NCBI GenBank assembly: GCA_963966275.1 | Contig: CAWZYQ010000015.1 | Span: forward strand, 1 to 38,823 | Reading direction: 5' to 3' | Length of the DNA stretch: 38,823 nucleotides | Source: UBA10427 sp003500135 | GTDB lineage: Bacteria; Bacteroidota; Bacteroidia; Cytophagales; Cyclobacteriaceae | In this document: one piece after another, positions 24,410 to 31,644 of the stretch | Layout: each line of letters begins with the position of its first letter | Position numbering within the stretch: position 1 is the first letter of the stretch | The notes under the pieces: generated by a model | Database searches by the model: none | Told to the model about the DNA's origin: nothing | The model's input: only the letters and a program-made list of their open reading frames with translations | Made by a program: the position numbers and the translations under genes

Positions 24410-26163
24410 CCATGATTAGAGCTAAGATAAATAATTTACCCGTTGAGGTGGAGCCGGGTACGTCAATACTTAAGGCAGCTAAATTGCTGAATATCAATAT
24501 CCCGGTGTTGTGTAAACATCCCGACCTCAAGGCTTCGGCAGCATGCGGTATTTGTGTGGTGAGAATAGCCAACTACAACAATAAAATGTTGAGGGCATGC
24601 ACCACAGCCGTCGAGGAAGATATGGAGATCATCACCCATGATCCTGAATTGACCAAGTTGCGGCGCACCATATTGGAGTTGATCCTGTCATTTCACCCGA
24701 ATGACTGCTTGAATTGTGGTAGAAACGGTAGCTGCGAGCTGCAGGATCTGGCAGCCAGCTTTAGTATCCGTGAAACAAGGTTTGATCCCAATGTGGAAAA
24801 AAAAGAACGCGACGGTTCTACTGAGGCAATTGTAATGGATGCAGCCAAGTGTATCAAGTGCGGGCGTTGTATAGAAGTATGTCAGGAAATTCAGGATGTG
24901 TGGGCGCTAACCTTCCTGGATCGTAGCTACCAGGTCCGCATGCGGCCGGCCGGGGACCTTTCCCTTGCGGAGTCACCTTGTATTAAGTGCGGTCAATGTA
25001 AGATCCACTGCCCCACAGGCGCCATATATGAATATGATGACACCAAGGAGGTATACAAAGCTTTACTGGATGAAGAAAAATATTGTGTGGTTCAAATCGC
25101 ACCCGCCGTTCGTGTATCAATAGGGGAGGCATTTGGGTTGGAACCCGGGAAAAACCTCACCAAAAAAGTGTATGCAGCATTGCGCAGACTAGGATTTAAA
25201 GGTGTTTTTGATACAAATTTTGGCGCTGACGTAACAGTGATGGAAGAAGCCAGCGAATTTGCTGAAATACTTACCAATCACCCCGAAAGGCTACCATTGA
25301 TTACCACATGTTGCCCTTCCTGGGTCGATTTTATGGAGAAAAGGTATCACGATTTAATACCTAATTTCTCTTCTTGTAAATCACCAATGCAAATTACTGG
25401 AGTGTTATCAAAAACGTACTATCCTGATACAATAAGTGTAAAGCCTTCAAAAATCTTTTCAGTTGCGGTAATGCCTTGTACCTCCAAAAAGACGGAGGTT
25501 AAACGGACGGAAGAAATGTTTGCTTCGGGTAAACAGGATGTCGATGTGGTGATCACAACGGAAGAACTGGCCAGGATGATCAGACAGGCGGGTATTGATT
25601 TTATCAATCTGCCCGATGAGGAGCCCGACTATGTGCTTGGCGCCTACAGTGGCGCTGGTACCATTTTTGGGGCTACCGGTGGAGTGATGGAGGCTGCACT
25701 TCGTTCAGCATATCATTTTATTACCAAAGAACATTTGACTAAGGTTGAATTCAATGATGTCAGGGGCATAAAAGGTATCAAAACGGCTGAAACGACTATA
25801 AATGGGAAAACGATACGGGTGGCTGTGGCGCATGGTCTTGGCAATGTATCCAGGGTATTGGACGAAGTGAGAAGCGCAAAGGAAAAAGGTGAAGAAACAC
25901 CCTACCATTTCATCGAAGTGATGGCTTGCCCAGGCGGATGTATTGGTGGCGGCGGACAACCCGGAAAGATATCGAACCAGATCAGAATGGCGAGGATAGA
26001 CGCCTTGTATGAAGATGACAAGGAACAGCGCTCGCTCAGGACGTCATATAACAACCCTTATATCAAAATCCTGTACGACAAATTCCTTGGTAAGCCGTTA
26101 AGTAAAAAGTCCAAGGAACTGCTGCACACCAAATATATTGCGCGTCCACAGTATGTGAAATAG
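24406..26163 (+). CDS. hydA: [FeFe] hydrogenase catalytic subunit (HydA/HndD type)
   Basis: A 585-residue catalytic subunit, the same length class as HndD. Cofactor sites in order: N-terminal [2Fe-2S] (Cys36, Cys47, Cys50, Cys65); the His-Cys3 [4Fe-4S] (His97, Cys101, Cys104, Cys110); and two [4Fe-4S] clusters in CIKCGRCIEVC and CIKCGQCKIHC. The H-cluster domain has all three signatures: TTCCPSW (L1), MPCTSKKTE (L2) and MACPGGCIGGGGQP (L3), including the proton-transfer cysteine in L1. A small-subunit-like C-terminal segment follows. It should catalyse 2H+ plus 2e- to H2, reversibly, in the cytoplasm with HydB and HydC. The maturases HydE, HydF and HydG are required and are not in this window. 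Confidence 0.96.
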   Translation: MTMIRAKINNLPVEVEPGTSILKAAKLLNINIPVLCKHPDLKASAACGICVVRIANYNNKMLRACTTAVEEDMEIITHDPELTKLRRTILELILSFHPNDCLNCGRNGSCELQDLAASFSIRETRFDPNVEKKERDGSTEAIVMDAAKCIKCGRCIEVCQEIQDVWALTFLDRSYQVRMRPAGDLSLAESPCIKCGQCKIHCPTGAIYEYDDTKEVYKALLDEEKYCVVQIAPAVRVSIGEAFGLEPGKNLTKKVYAALRRLGFKGVFDTNFGADVTVMEEASEFAEILTNHPERLPLITTCCPSWVDFMEKRYHDLIPNFSSCKSPMQITGVLSKTYYPDTISVKPSKIFSVAVMPCTSKKTEVKRTEEMFASGKQDVDVVITTEELARMIRQAGIDFINLPDEEPDYVLGAYSGAGTIFGATGGVMEAALRSAYHFITKEHLTKVEFNDVRGIKGIKTAETTINGKTIRVAVAHGLGNVSRVLDEVRSAKEKGEETPYHFIEVMACPGGCIGGGGQPGKISNQIRMARIDALYEDDKEQRSLRTSYNNPYIKILYDKFLGKPLSKKSKELLHTKYIARPQYVK

Positions 26164-26174
26164 ATCTAAAAATT

Positions 26175-26210
26175 AAACCGGCCATGACTGCTGATTGTCA
26201 TGGCCGGTTT
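26175..26210 (+). terminator. Strong intrinsic terminator of the hydrogenase operon
   Basis: A perfect 14-base stem (26175-26188 with 26197-26210, core ACCGGCCATGAC) has an 8-base loop and a T-rich run after it. It lies 12 bases after the HydA stop and closes the TonB receptor-hydrogenase unit. It may also stop transcripts from the opposite strand. Confidence 0.92.
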
Positions 26211-26255
26211 TGGTTTTCCAACATTTGTCAGGATTGTCAACTATTCAGTCGCATA

Positions 26256-27280
26256 TTATTTATAGACGATTATTGAATTATAGGCAATGATCAGGAATGC
26301 TATCGCCTTCACCATGCCTGATCCACCAATTTTCGTATCATCACCAAGGCTTTTAATGCCCATGCCATATTTTGTTGGGAACATAAGCGACATACATGCC
26401 GGGATCATTACCAATGCATATATACCGATATATCCACCTACCAGAATAGTGATCATGCAGCCTACAAAAGCAAGCAAAGCCAATGCTGTCAGAATGTTTT
26501 GGGGCTTGATAATGCGCATCAGGAAGGTGCAAATAAAACGCACCACCAAAAACATAATCAGCGCAAGGATACAATAGGTAGCGCCCGCCTGCTTTGCCGT
26601 TCGTGGCAAAAGCGATTCCATACCGAGATTATCTACAATATTGTATAATCAGGCAGCTACCGTTCCATCGTACAAAGCTTATGCATTATCCCCTCAGAAG
26701 TAGTTTGGTTGGCCACTGCTTCATTCAGGTTCATCTGATCCATTACTTAACGGATGGTAAAATACCATACCGCTATCTGTGAACTGACATAAAAGAATTG
26801 TGCACAAACTGCCCAAATGTATTTTTTGTTTTTAAACAGCCGCTTGAACAGGATTTTAATATCAAGCGACTTATCATCTTATTTAAGGCCCGGCATTTTG
26901 GTAATACGGATCAGTAACAATAAAATATGCATTACCCCACCAACGGCCATACGGATATTGGTCACAGCAGTTAGCTCAGTGTGATGTATGTTGGCGAGCT
27001 CGGCAGGAGAGGGCAAGGCCCTCGCCCTCGCACTCATCACGTTGAGTTGTGACAACACAAATACCTGGCTGATGATAAAGCCTGTAATGGCGCCAAAAGG
27101 GTTAAATGACTGCGCAAAATCAAGTCGTGCCGAGGCCGGTTTGCTGTCGCCCAATACGTACACATAAGAGTTTGTCGATGTTTCGAGAATGGATAGGCCT
27201 ACAAATAAAATTAAGTAGCGCCAACAGAAACATTAATAAGCCAAATGTGTCTTATCCTCAAACCAGTTGACAGTTTTCAT
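26256..27280 (-). pseudogene. L-fucose permease-like MFS transporter, degraded
   Basis: On the minus strand from ATG 27280 one frame gives MKTVNWFEDKTHLAY, a stop at 27233-27235, then WRYLILFVGLSILETSTNSY, YVLGDSKPASARLDFAQSFNP and VWYFTIR, all typical of FucP-family sugar:proton symporters. Further stops in the same frame lie at 26879-26881, 26747-26749, 26657-26659 and 26633-26635. A frameshift near 26625 leads into RFICTFLMRIIKPQNILTAL, ALVMIPACMSLMFPTKYG and the C-terminal FLIIAYNSI. Compared with an intact permease of about 430 residues, roughly the first 120 residues and a block before the last helix are missing, so there are internal deletions too. It cannot encode a working transporter. 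It is convergent with the hydrogenase operon. Confidence 0.85.
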
Positions 27281-27881
27281 TAGATTTCCTGAATTTGATT
27301 TACCGTCATCAGTTGATCTCCTGATTGTACTTTACAAAGTTTTTGGTTTTCCTGATGTGCTTTGTCACCGTTGATCATTTATCCTGGTTTTAATTGACCA
27401 TTTAACCAATTTCCCTTATTTTTTACCCTTTTTATTTTATATCCTGTCTTGAGTTGACAACTAATCCTGATGAGCAAACAGATCAAAGAACTCTTTTCCA
27501 ACGGAAAAACCACCGTTATAAAAATAAGTGAAAGCTGCGCAACATCGTGGTGATCTATTCGATCAATGAGAGATCAATTGAAAAATTGCCCGAAAAAACC
27601 GGCCAGAAAAGGTTTGGCTAATCAACCATGGGGATGTCCTGACCTATTCAACTCAGGACTTAAACCCAATAAAACAGAAAGGAGGAAACAACTCAATTAT
27701 GAATTATTGACAGCTAAATTTACCTTTATGAAAAATCAGCAAGGACAGATTTACTTTGCCTCATGGCCAACTATACCTAAATTATACGGATCTTGAAATG
27801 TTTAAACTGAATTGCTGCAAATTTCCGATATTTAATTAAACCAATCTCCTATATTTGTCGTCGATTTGAAGACGACTGGGT
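27281..27881. other. Decayed intergenic region with possible transposon remnants
   Basis: No intact gene is visible. A 25-codon ORF at 27470-27547 (MSKQIKELFSNGKTTVIK..) has the look of the first helix-turn-helix segment of a transposase, then stops. Upstream of it GTTGA..TCCTG motifs recur at 27312-27326, 27370-27389 and 27453-27472 with irregular spacing. A 76-codon ORF at 27566-27796 is compositionally unconvincing. I read this as insertion-sequence debris, at low confidence. Confidence 0.35.
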
Positions 27882-28130
27882 ATGAAGGAACGGAAACATC
27901 AACCACAAAATATGCTTGATAAGCATTTACATAACTTTTATATCTCGTAGAAGTTGGAGGGAGATGTATTTCTTGAATGGGTAGAAGGGATAAATCTACG
28001 ACATGCCAAGGACAAAATCCAGCTTAAGCATTCCGAAGCTTACGATCTAATCGACTGGACCCATGAACGGGAAGAAGATTTGACCGCTTATCTTACTAAA
28101 AATGACAAAGTGCATATACTTCGCAAATAA
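27882..28130 (+). pseudogene. Small ORF interrupted by one in-frame stop
   Basis: ATG at 27882 opens MKERKHQPQNMLDKHLHNFY, which stops at TAG 27948-27950 and continues in the same frame as KLEGDVFLEWVEGINLRHA and on to TAA at 28128-28130. Read through it is 82 residues, acidic and charged. It is preceded by a TATATTTG promoter-like element at 27850-27857. I recognise no family. The single interruption and coherent amino-acid composition on both sides suggest a small gene recently lost, or chance. Confidence 0.35.
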
Positions 28131-28455
28131 CCATATCGTTGTGGATTTTTAAAAACACTTTAAAACCATTCTTAAACGATATCATCCATTTAAGTAAATG
28201 TGCCTCCTATCGTTTAAAAACGATGGTTATTAACCCAACACAAACGGAAAAAAATCGTCTTTTCTTTGGAATTGTGACCTAAATCAAACTATTATGAAAA
28301 GCATTTCATCAATCCAAGCGGCTACTATTCATCACAGCATTTTACCGCCTGTCAATTGTTAACATATTCTTAACACTTCATATAAAACTATTTAAAGGTT
28401 TAATAGTAAAACGATAAAGAAACTTTAAGTAATACGGGAGTTTCCGTAGTTTTAC
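28131..28455. other. Regulatory gap upstream of the efflux operon
   Basis: This holds the AAACGATA repeats described separately. A 22-codon ORF also lies at 28294-28362 (MKSISSIQAATIHHSILPPV..), which could be a leader peptide or noise. No other gene is seen. Promoter(s) for the TetR-led operon should be here. Confidence 0.45.
28172..28416. promoter_or_regulatory. Candidate TetR operator set, motif AAACGATA
   Basis: A perfect 10-base inverted repeat TTAAACGATA (28172-28181) and TATCGTTTAA (28208-28217) is separated by 26 bases. A third copy of AAACGATA lies at 28409-28416, and a related AAACGAT at 28218-28224 forms a local near-palindrome with the second. The copies sit only in the gap upstream of the TetR gene, as expected for autoregulation of a TetR-led efflux operon. 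No binding evidence exists in the sequence beyond the repeats. Confidence 0.45.
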
Positions 28456-29091
28456 ATGATGAAGAAAGAGGAACAAGAGATCAAGGAAGAAATTCTGGAA
28501 GCAGCATATAAGTTGTTTTTCAGGTATGGGCTTAAAAGTGTTACCATGGATGACATGGCCAAAGAGATGTCGGTTTCCAAAAAGACACTTTACCAGTATT
28601 TCAAAGATAAGAACGACGTAATCGAAACGGCCCTAACCAAACACATCGGGCAGGAAATCCATTGCTTCGACACGCTTAAGAAAGATTCTATCGACAGTAT
28701 AGAATTGATCCATAAAATATCCAGGCATATCAGGTCGAGCTTGGGCAACATTAACAGTACACTGCTGCACGATCTGGAAAAATACCATAAAAAGGCCTGG
28801 AAAAAATTTAAGGAGTTTAAACGAAACTATATCTATAAATGGATGGAAGAAACCCTGGAGGAAGGCAAAGCCGAAGGACATTTTCGAAGTGAAATCAATT
28901 CGGAAATACTGGCCAACCTTAGAATACTGGAGATCGAAATGTCGTTTGATGCGAATGCCTTCGATTTTCAAAAGTACGACCTTGCTACGGTCCAGGGGCA
29001 ACTTTTTGATCATTTTATTTATGGCATTTTAACTGAGAAAGGACTGAAACTATACCAAGATTATCAAAAAGAGACAATTCATGAAAATTAA
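28456..29091 (+). CDS. TetR/AcrR family transcriptional regulator
   Basis: A 211-residue regulator. The N-terminal helix-turn-helix is textbook: ILEAAYKLFFRYGLKSVTMD, then DMAKEMSVSKKTLYQYFKDK at about residues 34-53. The ligand-binding C-terminal domain is helical and diverged, as usual. A second ATG directly follows the first, so the start may be three bases later. Its 3' end overlaps the TolC-like gene by 11 bases, placing it as first gene of the efflux operon. It most likely represses this operon until a toxic compound or endogenous signal binds; the AAACGATA motifs upstream are candidate sites. Confidence 0.93.
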   Translation: MMKKEEQEIKEEILEAAYKLFFRYGLKSVTMDDMAKEMSVSKKTLYQYFKDKNDVIETALTKHIGQEIHCFDTLKKDSIDSIELIHKISRHIRSSLGNINSTLLHDLEKYHKKAWKKFKEFKRNYIYKWMEETLEEGKAEGHFRSEINSEILANLRILEIEMSFDANAFDFQKYDLATVQGQLFDHFIYGILTEKGLKLYQDYQKETIHEN

Positions 29092-30469
29092 ACCAATCAT
29101 CTTAGTACTGATTTTTGCTATTGGGGCATATGACAGTGTACGGGGTCAGGCGCTCGAGATGGACCTTGAAGAATGCCTGGAATATGCCTATGAACACAAC
29201 CAGACATTATTGAATGCACAGTTGGAAATAGCACAACAAAATGCTTTTGTCGGAGAAACCATATCGGAAGGTTTGCCGCAGATCAATGCGAATGCTGACT
29301 TGAGTAAAAATCTTGTTTTGAGAACAACATTTTTACCGGCTAACTTTTTTGATCCCAATGCACCTTCAGATGCCGATCCAATACCCGTCCAATTCGGAAC
29401 ACCTTATCAGGGAGATGCTTCTCTTGGTTTTACTCAAATGATATTTAGTGGTTCATACTTTGTCGGGCTAAAGGCAGCCAAAACTTACAAAGAATTGTCC
29501 TCTAAAGAGCATATCAAAAGTAAAATTGATGTTTCCGAAGCTGTTACTAAGGCGTATTACAATGTTTTAGTCACGAAGGAGCTTTTAAAACAATTGGAGG
29601 CCAACTACAACAGATTGGACACCCTTTTAAGAGAAACCACACTAATGTATGAAAACGGTTTTGCGGAAAAGATTGATGTGAACAGGGTTACAGTTGAAAA
29701 GAACAATCTGGAAACAAGCCTTCAGAATCAAAAGAGATTATATGAAATCTCATTTCAGCTTTTGAAGTTTCAAATGGGAATGCCATTAAAGCAGGAAATC
29801 GAAATTAAGAAAACAATTGCCGAGCTTGAGGTAGATTATATGAAACAGCTAGATGAAGAGGCCTCATATTCAAGAAGAATTGAATATTCTCAACTTCAAA
29901 CTCAACAAAGATTGCAGGAGTTAAATCTACGCAATTTTCAAGTTCAGTATTTGCCAAGTATAGATTTGTACGGTAATTATGGATGGGTATCCAATACATT
30001 GCAAGCAGATGAACTTATGTCGTTTGACGAGCAGTATTGGTTTAATTATCAAATTTTAGGTTTGAGAATGACAATCCCAATTTTTGATGGTTTATACAAA
30101 AGCTATAAGGTACAGCAAACCCGAATTGAACTGGAACAGATCAATAACAACATCACCATAATGAAAAACAATATTGATCTGGAAGTTCAGAATACCAGAA
30201 CCTCATTGTTGAACAGTATTGATAATGCACGGAACCAGGAAGCCAACATGGGACTGGCTGAGGAGGTGTATAATACCACCAAGATCAAATATCAAAACGG
30301 TGTGGGTTCTAACCTGGAGCTAATAGAAGCCGACAACGCTTATGTGACTGCCCAGGCCAACTACTACACTGCCCTTTATGATGCCTTTGTGGCATTAGTA
30401 GACTACCAAAAAGCACTTGGAATACTATTGGAAGAACAAAACGAAGAAACTGAAAGCATAAATGACTGA
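29081..30469 (+). CDS. TolC family outer-membrane efflux protein
   Basis: A 462-residue protein with signal peptide (about 1-23, ending SVRGQ) and two long helical-hairpin repeats characteristic of OEP/TolC proteins. The first begins MDLEECLEYAYEHNQTLLNA; the second repeat ends TTKIKYQNGVGSNLELIEAD, a conserved TolC-family segment, followed by a YYTALYDAFVALVDYQKALG helix. It forms the trimeric outer-membrane exit duct for the adaptor and RND pump encoded next. It overlaps tetR at its start and the adaptor at its end, implying strict co-expression. Confidence 0.94.
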   Translation: MKIKPIILVLIFAIGAYDSVRGQALEMDLEECLEYAYEHNQTLLNAQLEIAQQNAFVGETISEGLPQINANADLSKNLVLRTTFLPANFFDPNAPSDADPIPVQFGTPYQGDASLGFTQMIFSGSYFVGLKAAKTYKELSSKEHIKSKIDVSEAVTKAYYNVLVTKELLKQLEANYNRLDTLLRETTLMYENGFAEKIDVNRVTVEKNNLETSLQNQKRLYEISFQLLKFQMGMPLKQEIEIKKTIAELEVDYMKQLDEEASYSRRIEYSQLQTQQRLQELNLRNFQVQYLPSIDLYGNYGWVSNTLQADELMSFDEQYWFNYQILGLRMTIPIFDGLYKSYKVQQTRIELEQINNNITIMKNNIDLEVQNTRTSLLNSIDNARNQEANMGLAEEVYNTTKIKYQNGVGSNLELIEADNAYVTAQANYYTALYDAFVALVDYQKALGILLEEQNEETESIND

Positions 30470-31628
30470 TAAAATGAAAGCTACTACTATTCTACTATTA
30501 ACAGCTTTATCCTCAATAATGATGTTGTCATGTCAGCCGAAAGATGAGCTGGCTGAAAAGAAAAAAGAACTCAAATCACTCAAAAAAGAGGTAAGTGAGA
30601 AGCGTGAGAAAATTCTCGAGCTTGAGAAAGAGATCGCAGCAGCTGATCCTGAATTTGCCAAAGTCAATCGAAAGGAACAGCTGATCACAGCAATACCTGT
30701 TAAAAAGGATCGGTTTGTACACTATGTTGAGGTAAGTGGTTCTGTAACCTCTGACCGAAATGTGGTGATCAGTTCCGAAAATATGGGGGTTATTCAGAGC
30801 ATCAGAAAAAAAGAAGGAGACTTAGTGCGGAGAGGTGAAACCGTAATTTCCCAAGATACTGAATTGCTCCAAAAACAACTGGATCAGCTGGAGACACAAT
30901 ATGAGCTGGCATCAACCATGTTTGAAAAGCAGTCGAACCTGTGGGATAAAAACATTGGAACTGAAGTGCAGTACCTTGAAGCCAAAAACAATAAGGAAAA
31001 CCTCGAGACACAAATTGAAAATGTAAAAACACAAATTGCCAAGTCAAAGGTAAGAGCGCCTTTTAGCGGCAGTGTGGAAAAAATATTTGTTAAAGAAGGT
31101 GAAATGGCACAACCCGGCGCCCCGCTTTTCAGGATCGTCAGCCTCGAAGACATGTTTGTTGAGGCAGACCTGTCGGAAAGACACATTGGCAGCTTTAAAC
31201 AAGGCGATATGGTTACCATACATTTTCCATCGATCGACGAAACCATAGATGTAAAACTAACTTCTGTTGGAAAAGTGATCGATGAACAAAATAGGACCTT
31301 CTCTGTCGAAGCTAAACTTCCTAGGGTAGATTTTCAGGTGAAGCCAAACCTTTTGGCCATACTAAAGCTTAAGGATTATGAGAAACCAGATGCCAGTATC
31401 GTACCCAACAAACTGATCCAGAAAGACAATCAGGGTGAATTTGTCTACGTGATTGAAGAAAACGGGGAGCACCATTATGCGAAAAAAGTGCATATCGAAA
31501 GAGGCATTACCTATAAAAATGAGACGATCGTGTATAATGGCCTGAATGGTCACGAATTGATCGTTGATCAGGGTTTCAGAGAGGTGATAGATGGAAGCAA
31601 GGTGAAAATTGTAGATAACATACTGTAA
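30462..31628 (+). CDS. RND efflux periplasmic adaptor (HlyD/MFP) lipoprotein
   Basis: A 388-residue membrane-fusion protein. The ATG at 30462 overlaps the TolC stop; an ATG at 30474 (MKATTILLL) is an equally good start for the lipoprotein signal, whose lipobox is MMLSC. A charged coiled coil (roughly residues 28-62, rich in Lys and Glu) precedes the lipoyl half-motif VISSENMGVIQSIRKKEGD. The alpha hairpin with QLDQLETQYELASTMFEKQ follows, then KVRAPFSGSVEKIFVKEGEM and the beta-barrel and membrane-proximal domains. It bridges the RND pump and the TolC duct. The gene is 17 bases upstream of the pump gene. Confidence 0.94.
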   Translation: MTDKMKATTILLLTALSSIMMLSCQPKDELAEKKKELKSLKKEVSEKREKILELEKEIAAADPEFAKVNRKEQLITAIPVKKDRFVHYVEVSGSVTSDRNVVISSENMGVIQSIRKKEGDLVRRGETVISQDTELLQKQLDQLETQYELASTMFEKQSNLWDKNIGTEVQYLEAKNNKENLETQIENVKTQIAKSKVRAPFSGSVEKIFVKEGEMAQPGAPLFRIVSLEDMFVEADLSERHIGSFKQGDMVTIHFPSIDETIDVKLTSVGKVIDEQNRTFSVEAKLPRVDFQVKPNLLAILKLKDYEKPDASIVPNKLIQKDNQGEFVYVIEENGEHHYAKKVHIERGITYKNETIVYNGLNGHELIVDQGFREVIDGSKVKIVDNIL

Positions 31629-31644
31629 AAACGAATCAATCTAC

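Noticed and set aside
22224..26163. Respiratory complex I (nuoE-nuoF-nuoG)
   Set aside because: The third gene has complete H-cluster signatures (TCCPSW, MPCTSKKTE, MACPGGCIGGGG), and no other nuo genes are present.
27566..27796. A 76-codon plus-strand ORF in the decayed region
   Set aside because: Composition is unconvincing, there is no promoter or ribosome-site support, and no recognisable domain.
28294..28362. A 22-codon ORF upstream of tetR as a regulatory leader peptide
   Set aside because: No attenuator hairpin or stalling motif is visible, so chance is as likely.
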